From positions 372,001-436,000 of the forward strand of contig NZ_FPBK01000001.1 in NCBI RefSeq assembly GCF_900116665.1: 64,000 nucleotides of DNA, in the 5' to 3' direction. This DNA comes from Pustulibacterium marinum. GTDB lineage: Bacteria; Bacteroidota; Bacteroidia; Flavobacteriales; Flavobacteriaceae. Numbering within the stretch: position 1 is the stretch's first letter; every line of letters begins with the position of its first letter. Shown piece after piece: positions 44,936-53,066 of the stretch. The notes beneath the pieces are model-generated. The model ran no database searches and was not told the DNA's origin. It was given only the letters and a program-made list of their open reading frames with translations. The translations under genes and the position numbers were made by a program.

Positions 44936-46717
44936 ATGGCCTCCGACTTATTAAAAAATATCACTTATCCTGCAGATTTACGTCAATTGAGTATCTCTGA
45001 TCTTCCGCAATTGGCAAAAGAATTACGGGAGTTTATCATTGATATTGTAGCCACAAAAGAAGGTCACTTGGGAGCTAGTTTGGGAGTTGTAGAACTTACC
45101 ATTGCTATTCATTATGTGTTTGATACACCAACCGATCAACTTGTTTGGGATGTAGGTCATCAAGCTTATGGTCACAAGATATTAACAGGACGAAAGGAAA
45201 TATTTCATACCAACAGACAGTTTGGAGGAATCAGTGGTTTTCCAAAACGCTCTGAAAGCGTGTACGATACTTTTGGGACTGGGCATTCCTCTACCAGTAT
45301 TTCTGCTGCTTTGGGGATGGCTATCGCCTCTCAACTCAAAGGAGAAACCAACAAGCATCATATTGCAGTTATTGGAGATGCCTCTATTGCTAGTGGCATG
45401 GCCTTTGAAGGTCTCAATCATGGTGGGGTAACTGATAGTAATTTATTGGTGATTCTCAATGATAATGCAATAGGAATAGACCCTAGTGTTGGTGCTTTAA
45501 AAGAATATTTAACTAACGTAAAAGTTAACAAGCGTTTAGCGCATAACAATATTATCAAAGCCTTAAACTTTGATTACACAGGCCCAGTTGATGGTCATGA
45601 TTTTGAAGCCCTTATTACTGAATTGCGTAGACTGAAAGCTATTAAAGGTCCTAAATTTCTTCATGTGATCACTACAAAAGGAAAAGGATTAAAACAGGCT
45701 GAAGAAGATCAAGTTACGTATCATGCTCCAGGAAAGTTTGATAAGCTTACAGGGGAGCGAATCATTAAAAAAGATACAGAACCACAACCACCAAAATACC
45801 AAGATGTATTTGGCCATACGCTGGTAACGTTAGCCCAACAAAACCCAAAGATTGTGGGTATTACTCCCGCTATGCCTACAGGAAGCTCTATGAAATATAT
45901 GATTTCGGCTTTTCCTGAACGAGCTTTTGACGTTGGTATTGCCGAGCAACATGCGGTAACACTAGCAGCGGGTATGGCTACACAAGGAATGATACCTTTC
46001 TGTAATATTTATTCCACATTTTTGCAAAGAGCTTACGACCAAGTGATACATGATGTAGCCATCCAAGATCTTCCGGTAATTTTCTGTTTGGATAGAGCCG
46101 GACTTGTAGGGGCAGATGGCGCTACGCATCATGGAGTTTATGATCTTGCTTATTTGAATTGTATTCCAAATTTAATTATAGCTGCACCCCGCAATGAGGT
46201 AGCGCTACGAAATATGATGTACTCAGCTCAAGAAGGGCTGGAACATCCTATTGCTATACGCTACCCTAGGGGGAAAGGAGTATTAGTTGATTGGGAGCAA
46301 CCTTTTGAATCTATACCAATTGGTACAGGGGAATGTTTGCAAGAAGGAACCAAAGTGGCTGTCCTTTCATTGGGCACTATTGCTAACAATGTTACGGAAG
46401 CTATTTATGAACTGAAGGATTCGTCCAATTTAATAGGGCATTATGATCTTCGTTTCTTAAAACCATTGGATGAGCAGCTTTTGCATACCATTTTCTCTAG
46501 TTATAGCCATATTGTTACCGTGGAAGATGGCTGTTTAACCGGAGGGTTTGGACAAACCATCGTTACTTTTGCTAATGACAATGGCTACTCACAAAAAATC
46601 ATACAATTGGGAGTTCCCGACCAGTTTATTGAACACGGCAGTACAGATTTATTACAAGAAATTTGTAAGATTGACGTTTCATCTATTAAAACCACTATAC
46701 AAAGCATTATAAATTAA
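44936..46717 (+). CDS. dxs: 1-deoxy-D-xylulose-5-phosphate synthase
   Basis: The 593-aa thiamine-diphosphate enzyme condenses pyruvate and glyceraldehyde 3-phosphate in the first step of the MEP isoprenoid pathway. Visible signatures are VWDVGHQAYGHKILTGR, FGTGHSSTSISAALGMAIA, the ThDP/Mg2+ site GDASIASGMAFEGLNHGG...ILNDN, FDVGIAEQHAVTLAAGMA and CLDRAGLVGADGATHHGVYD. The ThDP loop reads GDASIAS rather than the commoner GDGSMTG, a change seen in flavobacteria. The enzyme's cofactor links it to the thiamine-uptake receptor elsewhere in this window. Confidence 0.96.
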   Translation: MASDLLKNITYPADLRQLSISDLPQLAKELREFIIDIVATKEGHLGASLGVVELTIAIHYVFDTPTDQLVWDVGHQAYGHKILTGRKEIFHTNRQFGGISGFPKRSESVYDTFGTGHSSTSISAALGMAIASQLKGETNKHHIAVIGDASIASGMAFEGLNHGGVTDSNLLVILNDNAIGIDPSVGALKEYLTNVKVNKRLAHNNIIKALNFDYTGPVDGHDFEALITELRRLKAIKGPKFLHVITTKGKGLKQAEEDQVTYHAPGKFDKLTGERIIKKDTEPQPPKYQDVFGHTLVTLAQQNPKIVGITPAMPTGSSMKYMISAFPERAFDVGIAEQHAVTLAAGMATQGMIPFCNIYSTFLQRAYDQVIHDVAIQDLPVIFCLDRAGLVGADGATHHGVYDLAYLNCIPNLIIAAPRNEVALRNMMYSAQEGLEHPIAIRYPRGKGVLVDWEQPFESIPIGTGECLQEGTKVAVLSLGTIANNVTEAIYELKDSSNLIGHYDLRFLKPLDEQLLHTIFSSYSHIVTVEDGCLTGGFGQTIVTFANDNGYSQKIIQLGVPDQFIEHGSTDLLQEICKIDVSSIKTTIQSIIN

Positions 46718-46727
46718 CGTTTTTGCT

Positions 46728-47771
46728 ATGAGATTTTACCACATACTACTATTGCTATTGTTATTCTCCAGCATTGGAGTGAAGGCACAAGACTCTATAA
46801 CCGTAAAACAAGTGCCTATAAAAGAACTTTTATCTTTAGAGTTTGACTATGGAAATAACAATGTAGATGCCGGAAAGGATAAGAAGAAAGAAAAGAAAAA
46901 GGAAATTCCAAAACCAACCTGGACCAAAACTAATAATTTAGGATTAAACTTAAGTGAGGTTGCCTTTATGAATTGGCAAGCCGGTGGTGAAAATGCTATT
47001 ACTACTATTGGTAAGGGGAATTTTGTTAGAAAATATGTAGACCGCTATTTGCAATGGAACAATGAGTTGATTGTTCGTTATGGACTTAACATTCAAGAAG
47101 GTCAAAAGATCCGAAAGTCAGATGATGCGTTTCAATTCAACTCTACATTTGGTTACCGAAAAGATTCTATTTCTAATTGGTTTTATTCTGCTAAATTCAA
47201 CTTTAATACACAAATGACCAACGGTTATAATTACCCTGACCGAGACAACCCTATATCGCGTTTGATGGCTCCAGGATATGTATTTACGGGTATTGGTATG
47301 GAGTATTCCAATGATGAGGATCAACTAACTGTATATCTTTCTCCTATGACATACAAAGCAACCTTTGTATTGGATCAAGATTTAGCAAACGATGGTGCAT
47401 TCGGGGTACAAGGTGCTCGTTATGATGGTGATGGTAATGTGATAGAAGCCGGTGAAAAGTACTTTGGTGAGTTTGGTATTTTAGTAACTAATACCTGGGA
47501 AGAAAAGCTGGGTGAAAATATGGTGTTTAATAACCGATTAAGTTTGTATACCGATTATATCAATAGCTTTGGAAACATAGATATTGATTGGGAAATGACA
47601 TTGGATCTTATTGTAAACAAATTTGTAAAGGCAAATATAGGCGTTCATACAAAGTATGATAACGATGTAAAGTTTAAAGAATCTGAAGATGAATACGGAA
47701 ATGCCTATACATACGGACCTAAAATGCAGTTGAAACAGATACTGGGTGTAGGTGTTGTCTACGCATTCTAA
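46728..47771 (+). CDS. DUF3078 family outer-membrane protein
   Basis: The 347-aa precursor has a signal peptide (1-20, GVKAQ), a Lys-rich spacer, and a long beta-barrel-like region (TKTNNLGLNLSEVAFMNWQA GGENAI..., ending LKQILGVGVVYAF) with the family signature WxxGGxNAI. It starts 10 bp after dxs and is probably co-transcribed. The function is unknown. Confidence 0.87.
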   Translation: MRFYHILLLLLLFSSIGVKAQDSITVKQVPIKELLSLEFDYGNNNVDAGKDKKKEKKKEIPKPTWTKTNNLGLNLSEVAFMNWQAGGENAITTIGKGNFVRKYVDRYLQWNNELIVRYGLNIQEGQKIRKSDDAFQFNSTFGYRKDSISNWFYSAKFNFNTQMTNGYNYPDRDNPISRLMAPGYVFTGIGMEYSNDEDQLTVYLSPMTYKATFVLDQDLANDGAFGVQGARYDGDGNVIEAGEKYFGEFGILVTNTWEEKLGENMVFNNRLSLYTDYINSFGNIDIDWEMTLDLIVNKFVKANIGVHTKYDNDVKFKESEDEYGNAYTYGPKMQLKQILGVGVVYAF

Positions 47772-47791
47772 ACTCCAATTGTTATGATTAT

Positions 47792-47828
47792 AAAAGCCGG
47801 AAAAATATGTTTTTCCGGCTTTGTTTTT
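47792..47828. terminator. Bidirectional terminator between the DUF3078 and luciferase-like genes
   Basis: The stem aaagccggaaaaa/tttttccggcttt has a 4-nt loop and A/T runs on both sides. It separates two converging genes. Confidence 0.9.
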
Positions 47829-48838
47829 TACTGAAAAAGTTCAGCAAATAAGCGGTATGATTTAATGCGTTCCTGATGATCAAATATGTGGGAAACTGCC
47901 ATGATCTCATTGACACCAGTTTTTTCTATAAAGTCTTTTGCCTTTTCGCCAACGGTCTCTTTACTTCCTATAAAAGAATACGTAAGCATGCTCTCTGCTG
48001 CTTCTTTGTGATATGGACTCCAAATGGCATCCATATTGTCTACTGGCGGAGGCATTTTGCGGAGGTTACCAGTTACGATGCCTAAGAACATTTGCTTTAG
48101 CGTAGACGATAAATATTCAGCATGATTATCCGTATCGGCAGTAATGACATTTACACAGGCTATTACGTATGGCTCTTTTAGCTCTGCTGAGGGCTGAAAA
48201 TTCTTTCTATAAATATCCAACGCTTCTAGGAACTGTTTGGGCGCAAAATGGCTTGCAAATACATACGGCACTCCCATACTAGCTGCTAAATAAGCACTAT
48301 CTGTACTGGAACCTAAAATATATATGGGAACTTCAGCACCTTCGGCAATGAATGCACGCACTTTTTGCCCTTGATTGTTGCTGGCCATATACCTTTGAAT
48401 CTTTTCAATCTCATATGGAAAGTGATGTGCAGCCGTCATACGGTCACTACGAATAGCAGCAGCGGTATCAGGATCGGTGCCTGGGGCTCTTCCTAATCCA
48501 AGGTCAATCCTTCCGGGGAATAATGCTTCCAGTGTACCTATCTGTTCTGCTACGATCAAAGGAGAATGGTTGGGCAACATAATTCCGCCAGAACCTACCC
48601 TGATCTTTTCAGTATGATTGGCAATGTGATTCATCAACAGTGTAGTGGCAGCACTTGCTATATTGGGCATACTGTGATGCTCTGCTAACCAAAATCTGTT
48701 ATAGCCAAGTGCTTCTGTTTGTTGCGCTAGCTCAACACTGTTTTGGAATGCCTGCGTAACGGAGTTCCCTTCGGCAATAGGAATTAAGTCTAAAACCGAG
48801 ATGGGAATATCATATAAAGGTGTATTGTTCATATACAA
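47828..48838 (-). CDS. LLM-class flavin-dependent oxidoreductase (luciferase-like)
   Basis: The 336-aa TIM-barrel protein matches the bacterial luciferase-like family: AEGNSVTQAFQNSVELAQQT, GYNRFWLAEHHSMPNIASAA, VGSGGIMLPNHSPLIVAEQI and LGLGRAPGTDPDTAAAIRSD. Such proteins bind FMN/F420 and oxidise unknown substrates. An ATG two codons in (48832) is also possible. The -7 box TAACTTTG lies upstream at 48857-48864 on the minus strand. Confidence 0.9.
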   Translation of the reverse strand: MYMNNTPLYDIPISVLDLIPIAEGNSVTQAFQNSVELAQQTEALGYNRFWLAEHHSMPNIASAATTLLMNHIANHTEKIRVGSGGIMLPNHSPLIVAEQIGTLEALFPGRIDLGLGRAPGTDPDTAAAIRSDRMTAAHHFPYEIEKIQRYMASNNQGQKVRAFIAEGAEVPIYILGSSTDSAYLAASMGVPYVFASHFAPKQFLEALDIYRKNFQPSAELKEPYVIACVNVITADTDNHAEYLSSTLKQMFLGIVTGNLRKMPPPVDNMDAIWSPYHKEAAESMLTYSFIGSKETVGEKAKDFIEKTGVNEIMAVSHIFDHQERIKSYRLFAELFQ

Positions 48839-48856
48839 TGCTTCTGATTAAGACAC

Positions 48857-48864
48857 CAAAGTTA
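48857..48864 (-). promoter_or_regulatory. -7 promoter element (TAACTTTG) of the luciferase-like gene
   Basis: An exact TAnnTTTG match on the minus strand, 18 bp before the ATG at 48838. Confidence 0.5.
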
Positions 48865-49172
48865 TGAAACGATGTTTTGAGTTTCCTTAAAAGGATGTGA
48901 AAGTGCTATTCTCTTTCGTCGAATGGTGGCTGAGAGTTCTATTAGATGTTCATTTTGTATTCGCTTATTGTATATTTATTTTTATTGGAGCTCATGATGT
49001 GTGTTCCACAGTTCATGACGCAAAACGAACCAAAAAGTCAAGGCTTATTATTAAAACTAAGGAAATGCTACGGTACTCTCCACCACAGATAAAACACAAC
49101 TCCATTTGGGTGTTTATATCAGTGGTTAATACATCTTATACCTGCTATTTGTACATGGGAATGTGAGGAGTA
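48865..49172. other. 308-bp gap; carries a short degenerate copy of the next gene's 3' end
   Basis: I see no convincing gene. Bases 48903-48927 repeat the 3' end of the SRPBCC gene (49170-49195) with about three mismatches, so part of the gap may be a decayed duplication. A possible 89-codon frame (48897-49166, plus strand) has no family resemblance. Confidence 0.4.
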
Positions 49173-49607
49173 CTATTCTCTTTCGTTGAATGGTATGATG
49201 ATTTCTTTTTCGAGATAGTTTTTGAGTCCGTTTAGGAGCATTGCCCAACAAAAGGAGGATCTGCGGAAGTGATGATTACATTCCGGCCAATTGATATGAT
49301 AAAACTGGAGGAGTGTTCTGTCTTCTACCTCTTGTAAGCGAAAGCCAAATGTGGTGGGATTCCAGTCTTCATCTGCTTTGGTCATCTTTAATTCAAAATG
49401 GTAAGGTTTATCAGCAATTGTAACCTCAGCGAACCAATTGTAGTCTTCGGAGAAAAACAGGTTGTAAGTAGCTCCTGTTGTGGGCTCTCCAGTGCACTGA
49501 AGTGTCCACCAATTGTTTAGATGTTCCGGTAGGGTAATAGCGTTGTACACTTTTTCTACCGGAACTACTATCATTAGATCGTGATGTATGCTAAAGCTGT
49601 TGCTCAT
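49173..49607 (-). CDS. SRPBCC/AHSA1-like domain protein
   Basis: The 144-aa single-domain protein has the START-like helix-grip fold of the AHSA1/SRPBCC family: MIVVPVEKVYNAITLPEHLN NWWTLQC, TYNLFFSEDYNWFAEVTIAD, and a long C-terminal helix (CWAMLLNGLKNYLEKEI). It likely binds a small hydrophobic ligand or a chaperone partner. It lies 6 bp after a small membrane protein gene and is probably in an operon with it. Confidence 0.85.
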   Translation of the reverse strand: MSNSFSIHHDLMIVVPVEKVYNAITLPEHLNNWWTLQCTGEPTTGATYNLFFSEDYNWFAEVTIADKPYHFELKMTKADEDWNPTTFGFRLQEVEDRTLLQFYHINWPECNHHFRRSSFCWAMLLNGLKNYLEKEIIIPFNERE

Positions 49608-49613
49608 AGACTT

Positions 49614-50048
49614 CTATTTTAGCCACTGTTTTTTCAATGCATAGAATGTGTAGGCTAATAAAAAGATGCCAATTCCAATAATGATGATCGGGAAGATAAG
49701 GGAGGTTGGCCCCATGACATCTGCTACTTTCACAACAAAGATGGTATAGTACATTTGGACTAATACCGCCAATAGCGATATTAAGAATACATAATGCGAT
49801 AATTTTTTTCTTAAGGACATAAGCAGGGCTGCGATAGCACCACTGATGGTTGCTATACCGTAAACAGTAGTAGACCATTCGGGAAATTGTGCTCGAAGGT
49901 TGCGTTCGGTTTCGGGCATTTGCGCTAGGAGTTCATCGGTTATCATAAGATCGCCAATGAAGGCCAATACGCCCATAACATTCCAAATAATGGCCAATGC
50001 CGAGATGATCCAAAAAGAGATAGGAGGTTTTACGCTGGTTGTTGTCAT
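49614..50048 (-). CDS. Uncharacterised four-helix membrane protein
   Basis: The 144-aa protein has four hydrophobic segments (about 11-32, 61-80, 86-107, 115-136). I recognise it only as a type common in flavobacteria (MTTTSVKPPISFWIISALAI start). It probably forms an operon with the SRPBCC gene downstream. Confidence 0.75.
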   Translation of the reverse strand: MTTTSVKPPISFWIISALAIIWNVMGVLAFIGDLMITDELLAQMPETERNLRAQFPEWSTTVYGIATISGAIAALLMSLRKKLSHYVFLISLLAVLVQMYYTIFVVKVADVMGPTSLIFPIIIIGIGIFLLAYTFYALKKQWLK

Positions 50049-50259
50049 AAGATTTAGGTGCTTTGGTTTCTTAAATTTAATTAAAAAACTGAAGTAATCT
50101 CTCTTACTTTGGAAAAAAATATCATGGCAAAGTATGTTTATTTGTGACTATTCAAATGATATATACTCCCGTATTAAGTTCTTTACCAAGTATATCGAGG
50201 AGTGGTTGTAGTTTGTACGTAATTACTATGTAGTATGTATGTAGTTAGTACGTGATTGG

Positions 50260-50314
50260 GTTACTATAACGTTACTACGAAGTTACTATAGCCTTACTAT
50301 AAGGTTACTATACG
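50260..50314 (+). repeat. Five tandem 11-bp units (GTTACTATANN)
   Basis: Units begin at 50260, 50271, 50282, 50293 and 50304, exactly 11 bp apart. The core TTACTATA is present in four of five (the second reads TTACTACG), with two variable bases between cores. The period of one DNA turn places all cores on the same helix face. Confidence 0.85.
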
Positions 50315-50420
50315 CCGGGTGTTTTTTGAAGCAATTTTTGTAGTTGTTGGGGTGTGGAGTTACTTCTTTAGAAAGGTAGTGATTTTGGGTTAGATACTGG
50401 TAATGAGTAATTACTAATTC

Positions 50421-50505
50421 GTTATTTTGAATGTTAAATTATAAATGTTGAATGGTTTTTTGTTATTGTTTTGGAAGTACTAGCTAGAGGGTTGCACTAG
50501 TGGGT
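50421..50505 (+). repeat. Direct repeat block, copy 1
   Basis: The first 60 bases match 50646-50705 with about six differences. The last 25 contain a degenerate REP-like unit ending GCACTAG. Confidence 0.8.
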
Positions 50506-50582
50506 GGGGTAACCATGGAGATTTGCTTAAAGAGAAATGTAGGGTAAAAGACTACTTGCTTGTTGGAGTACTTTGTAAAACT

Positions 50583-50608
50583 ATGAGCGAGACGCTGGAA
50601 CTAGCTAG
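50583..50608. repeat. REP-like unit, partial copy
   Basis: GAGCGAGACGCT followed by ..AACTAGC matches the unit at 50702-50725 in its left half and its end. Confidence 0.55.
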
Positions 50609-50645
50609 GAAATAAGTTAGATTTTAGAGGTACGAAGGGAGAAGT

Positions 50646-50730
50646 GTTATTTTGAATGTTGAATTATATATGGTGAATGGTTTTTTGTTATTGCCTTGGA
50701 AGTACGAGCGAGACGCTCGCACTAGCGGGG
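50646..50730 (+). repeat. Direct repeat block, copy 2, with intact REP-like palindrome
   Basis: This block repeats copy 1 and ends in a better-preserved unit with the palindrome GCGAGACGCTCGC (5-bp arms, 3-nt loop) followed by ACTAGC. A further half-unit (AGTACGAGCGAGA) is at 51690-51702. Confidence 0.75.
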
Positions 50731-50751
50731 GCTAATGGGGTCAGCATACTC

Positions 50752-50931
50752 CTATTCTTCTTTTTGATGTCTAAATTGCCTGTAAACAATCATAAGTACC
50801 GTAAGAACAGCTACTATAAAAAAGCTATGTAGCACACTTTTCCATACCCCAAATCCGGATAGTAGTCCCACAATAAAAAACGGTACGAACAATGCAAGAA
50901 GTCGATATGTAAGAACTAAATACTTGTTCAT
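50752..50931 (-). CDS. Small two-helix membrane protein (59 aa)
   Basis: An uninterrupted frame runs from ATG (50931-50929) to TAG (50754-50752). The product starts MNKYLVLTYRLLALFVPFFI, has two hydrophobic helices (about 8-27 and 34-51) and ends in a basic/acidic tail (YRQFRHQKEE), with a positive-inside charge pattern. Good hydrophobicity design and a clean start suggest a real small membrane protein, but I cannot name it. It sits beside the repeat-rich region. Confidence 0.6.
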   Translation of the reverse strand: MNKYLVLTYRLLALFVPFFIVGLLSGFGVWKSVLHSFFIVAVLTVLMIVYRQFRHQKEE

Positions 50932-51099
50932 ATTAGAAATTTTTTTTCAACCAATTCAACGCCTTCTCAAAGTTTTCAGGTTTTTAAATTGAAATAACAA
51001 ATATTCTTTTCAGTATGCTATAACTCATATTATGAAGGATTTATATTTTCTAAAAGTTCTGTTTTTATGTATTCTGTTTTCTGAAATTACTAAAACTCT

Positions 51100-51636
51100 T
51101 CACTCCTCAGTATTGCTACTGCCTAAAGATTTTTCTATGATATTACCGTTATGATTAATTATTATATAATATCCCCAATCAATAATTCTATCTGTACGTG
51201 GATACCCAATTAGATGAATATTTTTACTTCTGAACTCTAAAGAGGGGATATCCTCTTTTCTTTCCATTTCAGTTTTTTCATCAATCATTATTATTTGTGG
51301 TTTATTGTCAATTACCTCTGTTGAAAATTTATAATCATAATCAAAAACTATAGGGATGTATTCCCCATCAACATAGACATACCTATTTCCTTGTGCACAT
51401 CTATTTAAAACGTCGTCGTCTTCATCTAGCTCTAGAAAATACAAAGTGCTAGATACACCGTCAGAATTTGTTAGAAGATACATTACATAATCTACAGTTT
51501 TGTTTTTTTCCAAAAAATCGTTTATTACATCTTCGGTTTGAATAGGAAATAAATAAGCAATCTTATTTGGGCCCATTTTTGAACTAGAACAACTCATCAT
51601 AAAAAATGATGCTAAAAGAATGAATATGTACTTCAT
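51100..51636 (-). CDS. Uncharacterised lipoprotein
   Basis: The product (178 aa from the ATG at 51636) has a lipoprotein signal peptide with lipobox FMMSC and then SSSKMGPNK. The mature domain contains VMYLLTNSDGVSSTLYFLEL and ends with WGYYIIINHNGNIIEKSLG. No family is recognised. Taking the ATG at 51654 would put six residues before the natural signal peptide. It is flanked by AT-rich spacers. Confidence 0.7.
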   Translation of the reverse strand: MKYIFILLASFFMMSCSSSKMGPNKIAYLFPIQTEDVINDFLEKNKTVDYVMYLLTNSDGVSSTLYFLELDEDDDVLNRCAQGNRYVYVDGEYIPIVFDYDYKFSTEVIDNKPQIIMIDEKTEMERKEDIPSLEFRSKNIHLIGYPRTDRIIDWGYYIIINHNGNIIEKSLGSSNTEE

Positions 51637-51689
51637 TTTATTTTCAATATTCAAAATATACTATTCGGTTTAAAAATATAGTCTATGAA

Positions 51690-51702
51690 AGTACGAGCGA
51701 GA
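51690..51702. repeat. REP-like half-unit
   Basis: AGTACGAGCGAGA is identical to the left half of the unit at 50701-50713. Confidence 0.45.
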
Positions 51703-51708
51703 TATACA

Positions 51709-52158
51709 CTACTCTTTCACGCGTACTCTATCAGTAGCGCGACCATGAAATTGTTTACCGTATTTATTTTCTATATTTATCTCTGCTGAAATAGTATTCA
51801 CTTTATGATCTAAAGTAGTCCTGTATGTGAAATTACCTTTACTGTTTGTTAAGGCATCTGGGTTTACTTTTTTACCATTAACAATACTATCAAACTTTAT
51901 AAAGTATTTTGCATTGCTGCTATAGGCTATCACAGAAAAAGTTTGTTCATAAACGGAACCTTTTTTGTAAGTATTATTCAAGCTTCTAGTATCTTTAAAA
52001 TAAATGCTGTCAAAAACATATTTGCTGTTAATATCTGCCAATACGTTTCTTAGACTATCATTTTCCTTTTTTAAAAGTACCTTTTCTGTATCAATTTTCT
52101 CAGAGCAACTTACAAAAGCCAATGCAATGGCTGCTACAATCAAATGTTTATAGTTCAT
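51709..52158 (-). CDS. Uncharacterised lipoprotein
   Basis: The product (149 aa from the ATG at 52158) has a lipobox (AFVSC) and then SEKIDTEKVLLKKENDSLRN, a short coiled coil. A beta-rich domain follows (SVIAYSSNAKYFIKFDSIVN, GNFTYRTTLDHKVNTISAEI) resembling an extracellular immunoglobulin-like or GldM-type fold, though this is a weak impression. It lies directly downstream of the patatin gene (10 bp) and is probably co-transcribed. Confidence 0.72.
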   Translation of the reverse strand: MNYKHLIVAAIALAFVSCSEKIDTEKVLLKKENDSLRNVLADINSKYVFDSIYFKDTRSLNNTYKKGSVYEQTFSVIAYSSNAKYFIKFDSIVNGKKVNPDALTNSKGNFTYRTTLDHKVNTISAEINIENKYGKQFHGRATDRVRVKE

Positions 52159-52168
52159 GCGTATCATT

Positions 52169-53002
52169 TTATCTGCTCAACTCACTTTTACCATCAAGAA
52201 TTATTAACATGGTATCCATTTCTTTAAGGGCGTGCTGATACCCAATATCAAAAGCTTTGTCCATCATTTTGGTATCTAGAATACCTACGGAATAGATTTC
52301 CGGTGGTAAAAATACATAGTGACATTTTTCAAACTTTTGATAATAGTTAGAATCCATAGTAATGGAAATCACGCGTTGCAATAATTTGAAGGTACTATTG
52401 ATGTCTTTATTCGTAACATCCGAAACCGGATTTACAAAACTCCCCATAGTTACATCGCAGGTATCGCAAACAGGTTCGTATGGAAAGTTATTTAATAAGC
52501 CGCCATCGGAATATAATTGTCCGTTTATGTCTACCGGAGAAAAATAGGGCGGAAGCGCACACGAAGCCAATAGTGGCTTGATAAGATCTCCCGAATCAAA
52601 AAACTCCAGTTTCCCGGTGTTGAGGTTGGTGGCAGTAACCGTAATAGGAACTTGAAGTTCTTCAAAAGTGGTTACTTTAAAAAACTTATGAAATAAAGCT
52701 ACGTACTTTTCGCTATCAATAATACCGGGTTTGTTCATAGCAAAAAGGTTGAGTGCAAACACGGGTGTTTCTTTAAAAAATGCCATCATATCATCGGGGT
52801 GATGTCCTGTGGCATACAAAGCCGCAATGAGCGAACCTCCACTAGTGCCGGCCAGGCAATTGGGCTGTCGGCCGTGTTCTAACAATGCTTTGAGTAAGCC
52901 GGCATGTGCCAAGGCTCTAATACCACCGCCAGATAATACCATGCCAAAAGTAGGTTGCGGAGTTGTGTTGTCTTGCTTCTTAAATAGCTGTAATAAACCC
53001 AT
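52169..53002 (-). CDS. Patatin-like phospholipase (second of a tandem pair)
   Basis: The 277-aa cytoplasmic lipid acyl hydrolase has the glycine-rich oxyanion motif (LSGGGIRALAHAG, 23-35), the nucleophile elbow GTSGG with Ser54, and the catalytic Asp166 in SDGGLLNNFP. The Ser-Asp dyad is complete. It is very similar throughout to the gene at 53067, so the two arose by tandem duplication. The substrate is unknown. Confidence 0.92.
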   Translation of the reverse strand: MGLLQLFKKQDNTTPQPTFGMVLSGGGIRALAHAGLLKALLEHGRQPNCLAGTSGGSLIAALYATGHHPDDMMAFFKETPVFALNLFAMNKPGIIDSEKYVALFHKFFKVTTFEELQVPITVTATNLNTGKLEFFDSGDLIKPLLASCALPPYFSPVDINGQLYSDGGLLNNFPYEPVCDTCDVTMGSFVNPVSDVTNKDINSTFKLLQRVISITMDSNYYQKFEKCHYVFLPPEIYSVGILDTKMMDKAFDIGYQHALKEMDTMLIILDGKSELSR

Positions 53003-53066
53003 GGTTTAAAGATACAATTTGTTGTGGGAAACAAATGTGAAATGATTGTTTAGATAAGTTTTATTT

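Larger units (their letters stand above)
50049..50751. other. 703-bp repeat-rich non-coding region
   Basis: No conventional gene is visible on either strand. The region holds an 11-bp-period TTACTATA array (50260-50314), a duplicated block of about 85 bp (50421-50505 and 50646-50730) and REP-like palindromic units. It is bounded on the right by a 59-codon minus-strand reading frame. Confidence 0.7.

Noticed and set aside
48897-49166. 89-codon plus-strand open frame
   Set aside because: It has no family resemblance, a mixed composition, and overlaps the degenerate copy of the SRPBCC gene tail. There is no promoter element in front.
50260-50314. CRISPR array
   Set aside because: The units are 11 bp with 2-3 bp between cores. 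There are no spacers of 25-40 bp and no cas genes nearby.
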